DNA of 64,000 bases from Stenotrophomonas rhizophila (GCF_020857975.1 NZ_JACWUO010000005.1:124001-188000); one strand, 5' to 3'. Shown: positions 26,884 through 36,265, numbered from the stretch's first letter. The notes: a model not told the origin generated them from the letters alone. Numbers and translations: made by a program.

Positions 26884-28014
26884 TTATGCACGCACCGCCC
26901 GTGCCGACAGCCCCAGCAGCACCAGCGCCACCGCCACCGCGGCGAAGGCCGCCACCAGGCTGCTGGCCTGCGCAACGAAGCCGATCAGTGCCGGCCCGGC
27001 CAGGATGCCGGCATAGCCCAGCGTGGTGATCGCCGGAATGGCCAGGCTTTCCGGCATGGCCTTCTGGTTGCCGGCCATCGAGAACAGCGCCGGCACGATG
27101 TTGGCGCAGCCGACGCCGACCAGCGCATAGCCGGTCATGGCCAGCGCCAGGTCCGGGGCGAAGGTGGCCAGGGCGAAGCCAGCGGCGGCGATCAGCCCGC
27201 CCAGCAGGATGGCGCGGTGGCGGCCCAGCGCGGCCACCGCGCGGTCGCCGAACAGGCGGGCGACGGTCATCGCGATCGCAAAGGCCATGTAGCCCAGCCC
27301 GGCGCGCGAGGACGGCACCTGCTGCACTTCGTGCAGGAACACCGCGCTCCAGTCCAGGATGGCGCCTTCGGCGAGGAAGGCGACGAAGCACAGCACGCCG
27401 ATGCCCAGCACCACCCCGTGCGGCACTGCGAACACCGGCGCACCGGCCGGTGCCTTGTCGGTGCGCCAATGCGGCAGCGACACCGCTAGCAGCGCGGCCA
27501 TCACCGCCGATACCAGCAGGCACACCAGCCACGGTGGCAGGTGCAGGGCCAGCAGCGCGGTCATCGCCGCCGCGCCGATCGCGCCGCCGATGCTGTAGAA
27601 GGCGTGGAAGCCGGACATCATCGGCCGCCCGCTGTCGCGTTCGACGATGACCGCCTGGATGTTCATCACGCAATCGCAGGCGCCCACGCCGGCGCCGAAC
27701 ACGAACAGGGCCAGGCCCAGCGTCCACGGCGAGGGCGCGACCGCCAGCAGCGGCAGGCTGGCCAGCACCATCAGCAGGGTGGCCACCATCACCGCGCGGC
27801 AGCCATGGCGGGCGGCGAACACGCCGGCCAGCGGCATCGCCAGCAGCGAGCCGGCGCCCAGGCACAGCAGCACCAGCCCCAGCGTGCCTTCGTCCAGGCC
27901 GGTGCGGGCCTTGGCGAACGGCACCAGCGGCGCCCACGCGGCGGTGGCGAAACCGGGCAGGAAGAAGGCGGCACGGGTGGCGTGCTGTTGGGTGCGGGGC
28001 GTGGGCAGGGGCAT
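26884..28014 (-). CDS. MFS transporter, YbjJ-like
   Basis: Twelve-helix transporter of 376 residues. It resembles the fucose-permease/YbjJ branch (FHAFYSIGGAIGAA, GVGCANIVPALFS). The start MPLPTP at 28014 falls 34 bp after the stop of the DeoR regulator, so the two probably form an operon and the substrate may be a sugar or sugar phosphate sensed by that regulator. An upstream Met in the same frame lies inside the regulator gene and was rejected. Confidence 0.82.
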   Translation of the reverse strand: MPLPTPRTQQHATRAAFFLPGFATAAWAPLVPFAKARTGLDEGTLGLVLLCLGAGSLLAMPLAGVFAARHGCRAVMVATLLMVLASLPLLAVAPSPWTLGLALFVFGAGVGACDCVMNIQAVIVERDSGRPMMSGFHAFYSIGGAIGAAAMTALLALHLPPWLVCLLVSAVMAALLAVSLPHWRTDKAPAGAPVFAVPHGVVLGIGVLCFVAFLAEGAILDWSAVFLHEVQQVPSSRAGLGYMAFAIAMTVARLFGDRAVAALGRHRAILLGGLIAAAGFALATFAPDLALAMTGYALVGVGCANIVPALFSMAGNQKAMPESLAIPAITTLGYAGILAGPALIGFVAQASSLVAAFAAVAVALVLLGLSARAVRA

Positions 28015-28048
28015 CGCGATTCCGGGCAACGGGGGAAGGGACACCGGA

Positions 28049-28825
28049 TCAGTCGCGGGTGGCGCGCAGGATGGCCACGCCGCGGCGGGCGAAGGCCTCC
28101 ACCTGCGCCGGCGGCGCATCGGCCTCCAGGACCAGTTGGTCGATCCGGTCCACGCCGCCGATGCGGTGCGCGGCTTGTGCCCCCAGCTTGTCGTTGGTGG
28201 CGACCACCACGCAGCGGCTGCTGGCCGCGAGCAGGGCACGCTTGAGCGCGGCCTCTTCGCCATCCACCGCCCAGATCCCGGCATCGGCATCGACCGCGCA
28301 GGTGCCGATGAAGCACACGTCCGCACGTAGCGCGGCAACTGCCTCCAGGGCCTGGGCGCCAACGGTGGCGCCGATGCGCGCATCCAGCCGGCCGCCGATG
28401 AGGCTGACCTCGATGCCGCGCCGGGCCATCAACAGCAGGGCGATGTCCGGCGCATTGGTGACCACGCACAGTCCTTGCTGCTCGGGCAGGCAGGCGGCGA
28501 TGGCGCTGTTGGTGGAGCCGGCATCGAGCAGCACCAGCTCGCCGGGCAGCACCTGCGCGGCGGCCAGGCGCGCCAGGGCCAGCTTCTGTTCGCGGCGCTG
28601 GGCGTGGCGGGCCGCCAGCGGCGGGGTGTCCGGCGTGGCCGGCAGCGCGCCGCCATAAACCTTGCGGCACAGGCCCTGGCTGGCCAGGTCGCGCAGGTCG
28701 CGGCGGATCGAGTCCTCCGACACCTGCAACTGGGCGGCCAGCTGCGCCGACACCACCCGGCCCTGTTCGCGCAGCAGTTGCAGGATGGTCTGTTGGCGTT
28801 CGCCGGGCAGGGCATCAGGGGTCAT
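28049..28825 (-). CDS. DeoR-family transcriptional regulator
   Basis: Repressor of 258 residues. The N-terminal DeoR helix-turn-helix is RQQTILQLLREQGRVVSAQLAAQLQVSEDSIRRDL. The C-terminal domain has the phosphosugar-binding landmarks LLDAGSTN and LIGGRLD, plus FIGTCAVDADAGIW. DeoR proteins usually sense phosphorylated sugars. It is followed by the YbjJ-like MFS gene. The 141 bp upstream contains a candidate inverted repeat. Confidence 0.88.
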   Translation of the reverse strand: MTPDALPGERQQTILQLLREQGRVVSAQLAAQLQVSEDSIRRDLRDLASQGLCRKVYGGALPATPDTPPLAARHAQRREQKLALARLAAAQVLPGELVLLDAGSTNSAIAACLPEQQGLCVVTNAPDIALLLMARRGIEVSLIGGRLDARIGATVGAQALEAVAALRADVCFIGTCAVDADAGIWAVDGEEAALKRALLAASSRCVVVATNDKLGAQAAHRIGGVDRIDQLVLEADAPPAQVEAFARRGVAILRATRD

Positions 28826-28924
28826 GCGGGGGTCTCCGGGCGGGGTGAGCGGCACTGCGATCGCGCAGGTTTGTGTAATACGTTGCACCGTTTCGGGCTA
28901 AATAATGCCACAACATGGATAAAC

Positions 28925-28952
28925 GTGCACATCCTGCGGCGCATTTGTGCAC
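28925..28952. promoter_or_regulatory. Inverted repeat upstream of deoR-type gene
   Basis: GTGCACA (28925-28931) and TGTGCAC (28946-28952) form inverted arms with a 14-bp spacer about 100 bp upstream of the DeoR start, in a locally AT-richer region. It may be the DeoR operator; no direct support. Confidence 0.35.
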
Positions 28953-28966
28953 GGTTTCGTTGGCAA

Positions 28967-29875
28967 TCAGCGCTCGCGCTCCAACTCCGGCTGGATCAGG
29001 GCGGTGACCCAGTCCATGAACGCGGCCACCCGGCGTGGCAGGTGGCGGCGCTGCGCGTAAAGCAGAGTGACCGGCATGGGTTCGGCCACGCACTGCGGCA
29101 GGATCTGGACCAGTTCGCCGGATGCCAGGGCATGGCGCGCGCCCAGCAACGGCACCTGGATGATGCCCAGCCCGGCCAGCGCCGCCGCGCTGTAGCCCTC
29201 GCCACTGTTGACCGTGATCGCCCCGCGCATCGGCAGGCTGCGGTAGCGCTGGCCGTCGTGGTACTCGAACCCCGGCGAGCGCTGGCCCAGCGTGCCCACG
29301 TAATGCACCAGCGCATGGGCAGCCAGGTCGGCAAGGTCCTTCGGTACCCCGCGTGTGGCCAGGTAGGCCGGGCTGGCGCAGTTGACGATGTGCATCACCC
29401 CCAGCGGCCGCGCGACCAGGGTGTTGTCGTCCAGCGGGCCGACCCGCAGCACGCAGTCGAAGCCTTCGCGGACCAGATCGACGCGGCGGTCGGTGCCGCT
29501 CAGTTCGATCTCCAGCCCGGGGTGCCCGTCCAGGAACGCGGGCAGCTGCGGGATCACCAGCTGCCGCGCCAGGCCGCTGGACATGTCCACGCGCAGGCGT
29601 CCCTTCAACTGGCTGGTGTCGCGGCGGAACATGCCCTGCAGCTCTTCCAGGTCATCCAGCAGGTCGCGCGCGCGCTGCTGGAACTGGGCGCCGTCGGCGC
29701 TGAGCTGCACGCGGCGGGTGGTCCGGTGCAGCAGCTGCACGCCCACTTCGGCCTCCAGCCGCTGTACCGCCAGCGACACGCTGGCCTTGGGCAGCCCCAG
29801 GCTGTCGGCCGCCGCGGTGAACGAGCCCAGCTCGGCGACGCGCAGGAAGCTGCGCAGTTGGTCGATGCGATCCAT
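28967..29875 (-). CDS. LysR-family transcriptional regulator
   Basis: Regulator of 302 residues, with an N-terminal helix-turn-helix (SFTAAADSLGLPKASVSLAV) and a LysR effector domain from about residue 90. The sequence is of the DsdC/YafC-like subgroup common next to oxidoreductases. It is divergent from an SDR gene with 99 bp between them, so the SDR is the probable target. The gap includes AACAG and CTGTT arms (29895-29920) that could be a weak binding site. Confidence 0.9.
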   Translation of the reverse strand: MDRIDQLRSFLRVAELGSFTAAADSLGLPKASVSLAVQRLEAEVGVQLLHRTTRRVQLSADGAQFQQRARDLLDDLEELQGMFRRDTSQLKGRLRVDMSSGLARQLVIPQLPAFLDGHPGLEIELSGTDRRVDLVREGFDCVLRVGPLDDNTLVARPLGVMHIVNCASPAYLATRGVPKDLADLAAHALVHYVGTLGQRSPGFEYHDGQRYRSLPMRGAITVNSGEGYSAAALAGLGIIQVPLLGARHALASGELVQILPQCVAEPMPVTLLYAQRRHLPRRVAAFMDWVTALIQPELERER

Positions 29876-29974
29876 GGATTGTTCGCCAGGTATGAACAGT
29901 CAAATCAGAATCGCGCTGTTTATGCTTTGATGCAATGCCAATACGCTGCCTCCCTACCCACACAGGAGCGCGAC

Positions 29975-30736
29975 ATGAACACATCCACCCGAGTCGTTCT
30001 GATCACCGGCGGCAGCCGCGGCCTGGGCCGCAATGCCGCGCTGGCACTGGCCGCCGACGGCGCCGACATCGTGCTGACCTACCGCAGCCAGGCCGACGCC
30101 GCGCAGCAGGTGGTGGCACAGATCCAGGCGCTGGGCCGGCGGGCGGCCGCGCTGCCGCTGGACGTGGCCGACAGTGGCAGCTTCGCCGCGTTCGCCGCCC
30201 AGGTGCGGCAGACGCTGCAGGGCTGGGGTGCCACCGGGCTGCAGGGTCTGCTCAACAATGCCGGCGAAGGGCTGTACGCGCCGATCGCAGAGACCACGCC
30301 GGAGCAGTTCGACCACCTGGTCGCGGTGCACCTGAAGGGACCGTACTTCCTGACCCAGGCGCTGCTGCCGCTGATCGCCGATGGCGGCCGCATCCTCAAC
30401 GTGTCCAGCGGTCTGGCCCGCTTCTCGCTGCCGGGCAGTTCGGCCTACGCGATGATGAAGGGCGGCATCGAGGTGTTCACCCGGTACCTGGCCAAGGAGC
30501 TGGGCGCACGCCGGATCAGCGCGAATACGCTGGCGCCGGGCGCGATCGAGACCGACTTCGGCGGTGGGCGCGTGCGCGATGACGCGCACACCAATGCGAT
30601 GGTCGCCTCGATCACGGCGCTGGGCCGTGCCGGGCAGCCCGATGACATCGGGCCGGTCGCGGTGGCGTTGTTGTCGCCGCACACCGGCTGGATCAATGCG
30701 CAGCGCGTGGAAGCCTCGGGCGGCATGTTCGTCTGA
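29975..30736 (+). CDS. Short-chain dehydrogenase/reductase
   Basis: Classical SDR of 253 residues. The cofactor motif is TGGSRGLG (residues about 11-18), NNAG follows near 91, and the catalytic Ser, Tyr and Lys are seen in VSSGLARFSLPGSSAYAMMKGG, although the YxxxK spacing reads Y-A-M-M-K. An NADPH preference is likely from the Arg after the glycine motif. AGGAG precedes the ATG. Divergent from the LysR gene and followed by a strong intrinsic terminator. Confidence 0.9.
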   Translation: MNTSTRVVLITGGSRGLGRNAALALAADGADIVLTYRSQADAAQQVVAQIQALGRRAAALPLDVADSGSFAAFAAQVRQTLQGWGATGLQGLLNNAGEGLYAPIAETTPEQFDHLVAVHLKGPYFLTQALLPLIADGGRILNVSSGLARFSLPGSSAYAMMKGGIEVFTRYLAKELGARRISANTLAPGAIETDFGGGRVRDDAHTNAMVASITALGRAGQPDDIGPVAVALLSPHTGWINAQRVEASGGMFV

Positions 30737-30748
30737 GGACGGTGCAGG

Positions 30749-30783
30749 CAGGCGCGGGCCGTGATGGCGCGCGCCTGTTTTTT
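30749..30783 (+). terminator. Intrinsic terminator after SDR gene
   Basis: CAGGCGCG and CGCGCCTG form an 8-bp stem with a 13-base loop, followed at once by six T residues. It is the best canonical terminator in the window. Confidence 0.85.
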
Positions 30784-30872
30784 CATGCGAAAGCGTTGCA
30801 TTCGCAAACAGCGGCTATCATGCAGTTCCTGTCCACAGCCTGCCGAGCGTTGAGTTGAAAGCTGCCATTGCG

Positions 30873-31178
30873 ATGAGCCCGATGGGCCGTGTGTTCGCCA
30901 CTGTCGCCTTGGTCGAGGCATTGACCTGGGCCGGGCTGTTGATCGGCATGTATTTCAAGTACCACGCCGCCGAACCGACCGTGATTGGCGTGCGCGTGTT
31001 CGGGCCGCTGCACGGGTTCGCCTTCATGGCCTACGTGGTGGTGACCGTATTGGCCGCGGTGCGGCTGCGCTGGCCATGGTGGGCAGCGGGATTGGCGCTG
31101 ATCGCCGCAGTACCGCCGCTGGTGACGCTGCCGCTGGAATGGTGGTTCAGACGCCGCGGCCTGTTGGCCGCCCGGTAG
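30873..31178 (+). CDS. DUF3817-family small membrane protein
   Basis: Membrane protein of 101 residues with three predicted spans (VFATVALVEALTWAGLLIGMY; HGFAFMAYVVVTVLAAV; AAGLALIAAVPPLVTLPLEWW). The pattern EALTWAGLLIGMYFKY with GPLHGFAFMAY is typical of DUF3817, a family of unknown function. The start could also be a TTG six codons upstream. Its TAG stop (31176-31178) is part of the first GTAG of the adjacent repeat array. Confidence 0.8.
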   Translation: MSPMGRVFATVALVEALTWAGLLIGMYFKYHAAEPTVIGVRVFGPLHGFAFMAYVVVTVLAAVRLRWPWWAAGLALIAAVPPLVTLPLEWWFRRRGLLAAR

Positions 31179-31753
31179 GGTCGAAGCGTGCTCGACTGCC
31201 GGTAGCGGTGCCGCGTTCGGTGGCGACATGACCATTGAACGGAGCTGGTTCTGCGGTTGTGTGACGTGGCCCCGATACAGGTCATGCGTGCAATGGACGT
31301 GGCGGGGCTATCGGCAGTCGTTTGGGAACCGACCCTACCGGCGTAGTGCGTCATTGCCTTGGTTGCCCTGGTAGGGTCGAAGCTTGCTCGACTGCCGGTA
31401 GCGGTCCCGCGTTCGGTGGCGACATGACCATTGAACGGGGCCGGTTCTGCGGTTGTGGGACGTGGCCCCGATACAGGTCATGCGTGCAATGGACGTGGTG
31501 GGGCTATTCGGCAGTCGTTTGGGAACCGACCCTACCAGTGCGGCGCACGTGCGGTGGCGACATGACCGTTGAACGGGACCGGTTCTGCGGTTGCGGGGCG
31601 TGACTTCGATGTAGGTCATGCGTGCAATGGACGTGGCGGGGCTATCGGCAGTCGTTTGGGAACCGACCCTACCAGTGCGGTGCCGCGTGCGGTGGCGGCA
31701 TGACCGTTGTCCGGTGCCGACACTGTGGTTGGCGCGCGGGAACCGGACCTACC
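31174..31753. repeat. Tandem array of a ~166-bp extragenic element with inverted ends
   Basis: There are two full copies (31174-31339 and 31370-31536), a third lacking its left end (31537-31673) and a truncated fourth (31674-31753). A full copy begins GGTAGGGTCG and contains CGACTGCCG; it ends with CGGCAGTCG followed by CGACCCTACC, so its ends are imperfect inverted repeats of about 36 bp. Internal landmarks repeat in every longer copy, such as CATGACC and GTCATGCGTGCAATGGACGT. The 570-bp stretch holds no convincing gene. The stop codons of both flanking genes lie in the outermost GTAG motifs. Confidence 0.85.
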
Positions 31754-32072
31754 TTTTTTCCAGCGCGTCTGTGATCTGTTGCGGCGACTGGAACCCGGCC
31801 AGCCGCGCCACTTCGTGTCCGTCACGGACCAGGAGCAGGGTAGGGGTCTGGCGCAGGCCGAGGCTGCGGAAGAACACTTCGCCGATGGTTTCCAGTTTTA
31901 CTTTGAGCAGTACCACGCCCTCGGTGGCGGGCGCGTCGGCCAGGCTGGCCAGCGACAGGTCCAGCATCCGGCAGCCGGGGCAATCGTCCTTGTGGAAATC
32001 CACCAGCACGGTGGCGTAGTCGCGCAGGGCGGCGTGGTAAGCCTCAGGCGTGGCGGCGTGCAGGGTCTGCAT
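31749..32072 (-). CDS. Thioredoxin-fold protein with CPGC active site
   Basis: Small thioredoxin-like protein of 107 residues with the redox pair C31-PG-C34 and the cis-Pro loop QTPTLLL. It probably serves as electron donor to the ribonucleotide reductase encoded upstream, in the role of NrdH or thioredoxin. Its ATG lies 29 bases inside the end of the flavodoxin gene, so it is the last gene of the nrdA-nrdB-flavodoxin operon. Its TAG stop is contributed by the repeat array. Confidence 0.83.
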   Translation of the reverse strand: MQTLHAATPEAYHAALRDYATVLVDFHKDDCPGCRMLDLSLASLADAPATEGVVLLKVKLETIGEVFFRSLGLRQTPTLLLVRDGHEVARLAGFQSPQQITDALEKR

Positions 32073-32523
32073 GGTCAAGGGTCTCGATATGGGCCAACAC
32101 GGTGTCGGCCCAGGAATGGATGGCGAGGGTGTCGGCGGCGCCGTGCGGCATCTGCTCGATTTCCAGCACCGCGTGCGGGGAGCTGAAGAAGCGCGCCAGC
32201 CGGTGCGCGGCGCCGCAGTAATACTCCAGTCCCCATTGGGTTTCCCCGGTGCCGAACACCGCCACGCGTTGCGCCGACGGTAGGCCGCCGTGGTCGCGCA
32301 CGGCCGCGACGAAGCGCTTCATCTCCGCCGGGGTGCGCCCGGCATTGTCGGTCCAGCTGCCGAGCAGCAGCAGGTCGTGCGGCCGGGCCAGTGCGTGGGC
32401 GGCATCGCCATCGACATCGAACAGCCGCACCTGGTGCCCGTGCCATTGGCAGCGCGCGGCCAGTTGCCGGGCGACATCGCGCGTGTTGCCGCTCAGTGAG
32501 GCGTAGGCGACCAGGATCTGCAT
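32044..32523 (-). CDS. Flavodoxin linked to ribonucleotide reductase
   Basis: Flavodoxin of 159 residues. The FMN phosphate loop is ASLSGNTRDVA (residues about 8-18) and the later loops are LLLLGSWTDNAGRTP and FGTGETQWGLEYYCGA. It starts 4 bp after nrdB and overlaps the thioredoxin gene. Flavodoxins of this kind in nrd operons may act like NrdI, assisting radical-cofactor assembly, or reduce the diferric centre. Which role applies cannot be read from sequence. Confidence 0.85.
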   Translation of the reverse strand: MQILVAYASLSGNTRDVARQLAARCQWHGHQVRLFDVDGDAAHALARPHDLLLLGSWTDNAGRTPAEMKRFVAAVRDHGGLPSAQRVAVFGTGETQWGLEYYCGAAHRLARFFSSPHAVLEIEQMPHGAADTLAIHSWADTVLAHIETLDHADPARRHA

Positions 32524-32527
32524 GGCC

Positions 32528-33568
32528 TTACAGGTCGTCGAAGCCATTGTCGGCATTGGTCTTCTTGTAGCTGGCGTTGCGCATTTCGAAGAAGTCGGTC
32601 TTGGTTTCGGTGAAGTTGTCGGCGTAGGCCTTGATCCACGGCATCACGTTGACGTGGGTGTCGCTGTACAGCTTCTCGATGCCGAGCATGCCGGCCATCT
32701 TGTTGGCGCGGTATTTCACATAGCGGATCATCTCGTCCACGTCGATGCCGTCGATGCCATCGAGCACTTCGCCGGTCCAGCGGGTTTCCAGCGCGATGGC
32801 GTGCTCGAAGGCATCGTGTACGTAGGCGGTGAGCGCATCGCCCTGCAGAGCCGGGTTCTCGCCGATGATGGCGCGGATCAGTTCGCTGATGAACTTGGTA
32901 TGGGCCAGCTCGTCGCGGTTGATGAAGCTGATGATCTTGCCGGTGCCGGTCATGCGGTTCTGCCGGACCAGGTTGTAGAAGAAGGCAAAGCCCGAATAGA
33001 AGTTGATGCCTTCCAGGATCGAGGACTGGATCAGCGCGCGGATCAGCGTTTCGGCGGTCTTCTCGCGCAGGAAGTCGTCGTAGGACTGCATGATCGGCTG
33101 GTTGCGGGCCAGGATGGTGGGGTGGGTGCGGGCGATTTCGAACACCCGGTTCTGGTCGGCCAGCCCGGCGATGGAGGCCAGCACGTAGCTGTAGCTTTCG
33201 TTGTGGATCACCTCCTGCTGGCCGATGATCGCCGCATTGGCATGCGCGGCCGGGTCGGTGATGTACTCGGCCACGTTGTAGATGAAGCGGGTCTGCGGCG
33301 AATCCAGCGTGGCCAGCAGGCCGATGATGGAATCGTAGGCGTTCTTTTCGCGCGCGTTGAGTTCGCCGTAGCCGCGCGCGTCGCCCTTCATGTCGACCTC
33401 GTCGGGAATCCAGAAGTTGGTCGACAGTTCCTTGTAGGCCCGATAGAAGGACGGGTAGGGGATGTCGTTCCAGTTCAGGATGCCGCTGGTGCGGCCGTTG
33501 ATGATGCCGGTGGAGCGGTTGGGGTGGCGTGGTTCGAGGATCTTGATGCGTTCCAGGGGGATGGCCAT
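32528..33568 (-). CDS. nrdB: Ribonucleoside-diphosphate reductase beta subunit
   Basis: Radical-generating subunit, 346 residues. The metal and radical site is visible: Asp in AYDSIIG, ExxH in QQEVIHNESY with the radical Tyr four residues after the His, Glu in SSILEGINFY and ExxH in NRDELAH. So the tyrosyl radical residue is present, in contrast to Tyr-less class Ic enzymes. The start MAIPLERIK was preferred over an in-frame upstream Met. It lies 112 bp after nrdA, with a REP pair between the two genes. Confidence 0.96.
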   Translation of the reverse strand: MAIPLERIKILEPRHPNRSTGIINGRTSGILNWNDIPYPSFYRAYKELSTNFWIPDEVDMKGDARGYGELNAREKNAYDSIIGLLATLDSPQTRFIYNVAEYITDPAAHANAAIIGQQEVIHNESYSYVLASIAGLADQNRVFEIARTHPTILARNQPIMQSYDDFLREKTAETLIRALIQSSILEGINFYSGFAFFYNLVRQNRMTGTGKIISFINRDELAHTKFISELIRAIIGENPALQGDALTAYVHDAFEHAIALETRWTGEVLDGIDGIDVDEMIRYVKYRANKMAGMLGIEKLYSDTHVNVMPWIKAYADNFTETKTDFFEMRNASYKKTNADNGFDDL

Positions 33569-33609
33569 GGGGTGTCCTTGTTTTTGCGATTGCATGGGGT
33601 GGCGTGGTT

Positions 33610-33667
33610 GCCGGCCAGCGGCCGGCGCCACCGGGCGATGGGTTGACGACCAACGGTCGTCAGCTAC
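33610..33667. repeat. REP/SMAG pair between nrdA and nrdB
   Basis: GCCGGCC-AGC-GGCCGGC (33610-33626) is followed by GACGACC-AAC-GGTCGTC (33645-33661). The second reads GTAGCTGACGACCG on the minus strand, a GTAG-headed element. The pair may tune nrdA versus nrdB message levels. Confidence 0.75.
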
Positions 33668-33680
33668 CTGGGGGTGGTCG

Positions 33681-36056
33681 TCATCCCCCGCACCATTCGC
33701 ATTCGCTGATGTCGATATCGTTGGAGCGCACGTAGTAGGTGGTCTTCAGCCCTTCGCGCCAGGCGCTCATGTGCAGCGCCAGCAGGGTGCTGGCGCGGAT
33801 GGTGCTGGGCACGTAGAGGTTGAAGCTGATCGACTGGTCCACATGGCGCTGGCGGCGCGCGTTCTGGCGGATGCTGGCGAACTGGTCCAGCCGGTAGGCG
33901 CCCTTTTCGTAGTACGGGTAGGTGTCCAGCGACAGCCCCGGCGCGGCCACCGGGCGGCGGAAGTCCTTCTTCTCTTCGTAGTAGAACGCGCCGTATACCG
34001 GGTCGATCGAGGCGCTGGAGCCGGCGATCTGCGCGGTGCTCATGTTCGGCGCCACCGCCAGCAGCCAGCCGTTGCGCAACCCGTGCACGCCTACCTGCGC
34101 GGCCAGTTCCTGCCAGGCCGGGCTGGTGTAACCGCGCGCGCGGAAGTACTCGCCGTTGTGCCAGTCGCTGCCCAGGAAGGCGCTGTAGCGGCCCTTCTCT
34201 TCGGCCAGGCGCATGCTGGCCTGGATGGCCAGGTAGTTGATCCGTTCATACAGGGTGTCGGCATAGTCCTCGGCCTGGGCCGAGTCCCAATGGATGTGCT
34301 GCTGGGCCAGCAGGTGGTGCCAGCCGAAGGTGCCCAGCCCGATCGCGCGGTACTTGCGGTTGGTGATGGTGGCCTGCGGCACGGGCAGCTGGTTGAGGTC
34401 GATCACGTTGTCGAGCATGCGCACCTGGATCGGCACCAGCCGCTCCAGCACGTCGCTGGAGAGCAGGTCCGGCGCGGCGGTGACGGCCCGGCCCAGGTTG
34501 ATCGAGGACAGGTTGCACACCACGAAATCGCCGGCCTGGCGGGTGGTGACGATCTGGTCGCCGCTGATCATCTCCTGGATCAGGCGGGTGGGGCTCATGT
34601 TCTGCAGGATTTCGGTGCACAGGTTGCTGGAGTACACCGTGCCGGCATGCTTGTTGGGGTTCTTCCGGTTCACTTCGTCGCGGTAGAACATGAAGGGGTT
34701 GCCGGTCTCCAGCTGGCTGACCATGATCCGCTTGAACAGATCGATGGCCTTGATCGTGCGCCGGCCGATGCGCTCGTCGGCCACCACCTCGGCATAGCGG
34801 TCGCGGAAGCTGCCCTGGCCGCGCTGCTCGTCGTGGAAGTCCTGCAGGTACCAGCCCTTGATCCGCTTGACCTCGTGCGGATCGAACAGATACCAGTCGC
34901 CGCGCCGCTCCACCGTTTCCATGAACAGGTCGGGCAGGCATACCGAGGTGAACACATCGTGCGCGCGCAGGCGCTGGTCGCCATTGTTCAGGCGCAGGTC
35001 CAGGAAACTTTCGATGTCGCGGTGCCAGATATCCAGGTACACCGCGATGGCGCCTTTGCGCTGGCCGAGCTGGTCCACGCTGACCGCGGTGTTGTTGAGC
35101 TGCTTGATCCACGGCACCACGCCACCGGACGAATTGGCCACCCCGCGGATCGGTGCACCGGCCGAACGCACATAGCCCAGGTAGGCGCCCACGCCGCCGC
35201 CGTGCTTGGACACCCGCGCCACGTCGGTGTTGGAATCGTAGATGCCCTGCAGGCTGTCCTCGACGGTGTCGATGAAGCACGACGACAGCTGGCCGCCCAG
35301 CTTGCCGGCATTGGCCAGGGTCGGGGTGGCCACGGTCATGTACAGGTTGGACAGTGCCCAGTAGGCCTCGCGTACCAGCAGCATGCGCCGGCGCCGGCCA
35401 TCGGCACCGCTGCGGTGCTCGTCCTGCATCAGGTACAGCGCGATGGTCAGCCAGCGTTCCTGCGGCAGTTCGAACACCGCGCGCGAAGCGTCGGTGGCCA
35501 GGTAGCGGGTGGCCAGCAGGTACAGCCCGTTGTAGGCGAACAGGGTGTCGCGCTCGGGCTCGATCATGCGCCCGGCTTCTTCCAGTTCTTCCTTGGAATA
35601 GGCCTTGAGGATGTCGATCGAGTACACGTTGCGGTCGGCCAGGCTTTCCTGCAGGCCTACGTAGGAGCCGTACTTGAGGGCGGCGTCGTAGAAGCGGTTC
35701 TTGCTGGCGCGCTTGTACAGCCGGCGCAGGTACAGCCGCGCGGCCAGGTGCTCCCAGTCCGGCGCGGTCAGGTCGATGCGCGCCTCGGCTTCGCGGATCA
35801 GCAGGTCCACCAGTTCATCGGCGCTGAGCTGCTGGCGGCGGCCGATCAGGGCCAGCACGCTGCGCAGGTAGTCGGCCAGGTCCAGCTGCGGGAACGGGGC
35901 ATGCGCCGCCTGCAGGCTGCGCTGCAGGCGCGCCGGGTCGAACGGCAGGCGCCGGTTGCCGCCTTCCTTGGTGATCCACGGCGTGGTGTCGGCGTCGTTG
36001 CCGGTCGGTTCGGGGGTTGCGGTGGCGTCGGTGACGCGGCTGTCTTCGTTGATCAT
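33681..36056 (-). CDS. nrdA: Ribonucleoside-diphosphate reductase alpha subunit
   Basis: Catalytic subunit of class I ribonucleotide reductase, 791 residues. An ATP-cone-like regulatory domain occupies about residues 25-115 (WITKEGGNRRLPFDPARLQRS). The catalytic barrel follows with the active-site Cys in QLSSCFID, the NLCTEI segment with the second site cysteine, and the dithiol C-terminus ECEWCGG that exchanges electrons with thioredoxin. The start MINEDSR at 36056 lies about 210 bp downstream of two NrdR boxes. It heads the operon with nrdB, flavodoxin and thioredoxin. Confidence 0.96.
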   Translation of the reverse strand: MINEDSRVTDATATPEPTGNDADTTPWITKEGGNRRLPFDPARLQRSLQAAHAPFPQLDLADYLRSVLALIGRRQQLSADELVDLLIREAEARIDLTAPDWEHLAARLYLRRLYKRASKNRFYDAALKYGSYVGLQESLADRNVYSIDILKAYSKEELEEAGRMIEPERDTLFAYNGLYLLATRYLATDASRAVFELPQERWLTIALYLMQDEHRSGADGRRRRMLLVREAYWALSNLYMTVATPTLANAGKLGGQLSSCFIDTVEDSLQGIYDSNTDVARVSKHGGGVGAYLGYVRSAGAPIRGVANSSGGVVPWIKQLNNTAVSVDQLGQRKGAIAVYLDIWHRDIESFLDLRLNNGDQRLRAHDVFTSVCLPDLFMETVERRGDWYLFDPHEVKRIKGWYLQDFHDEQRGQGSFRDRYAEVVADERIGRRTIKAIDLFKRIMVSQLETGNPFMFYRDEVNRKNPNKHAGTVYSSNLCTEILQNMSPTRLIQEMISGDQIVTTRQAGDFVVCNLSSINLGRAVTAAPDLLSSDVLERLVPIQVRMLDNVIDLNQLPVPQATITNRKYRAIGLGTFGWHHLLAQQHIHWDSAQAEDYADTLYERINYLAIQASMRLAEEKGRYSAFLGSDWHNGEYFRARGYTSPAWQELAAQVGVHGLRNGWLLAVAPNMSTAQIAGSSASIDPVYGAFYYEEKKDFRRPVAAPGLSLDTYPYYEKGAYRLDQFASIRQNARRQRHVDQSISFNLYVPSTIRASTLLALHMSAWREGLKTTYYVRSNDIDISECEWCGG

Positions 36057-36265
36057 CGTCGGTCCATGCGGTGCGCAGGTGTCGCGCCGCGATGCAGGCA
36101 TCGCGACGGCCGGGCGGGCGTCATGGGGCAGGGGGGATCATCCCCGGCAATGGCCGGGTGAAGGCCGCGCGTCCAGACGCCGTTCGGGTGGTCATGCCCT
36201 GTGGCCGGGAGGGGCAACAGGGGCGTGACGGGGAAACGGGCCTGGCGGAAGCGGGGAGCCGATGA

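Noticed and set aside
31335..31619. Repeated peptide in an open frame across the tandem elements
   Set aside because: The repeated peptide only reflects the DNA repeat, there is no ribosome site, and the frame is not kept in all copies.
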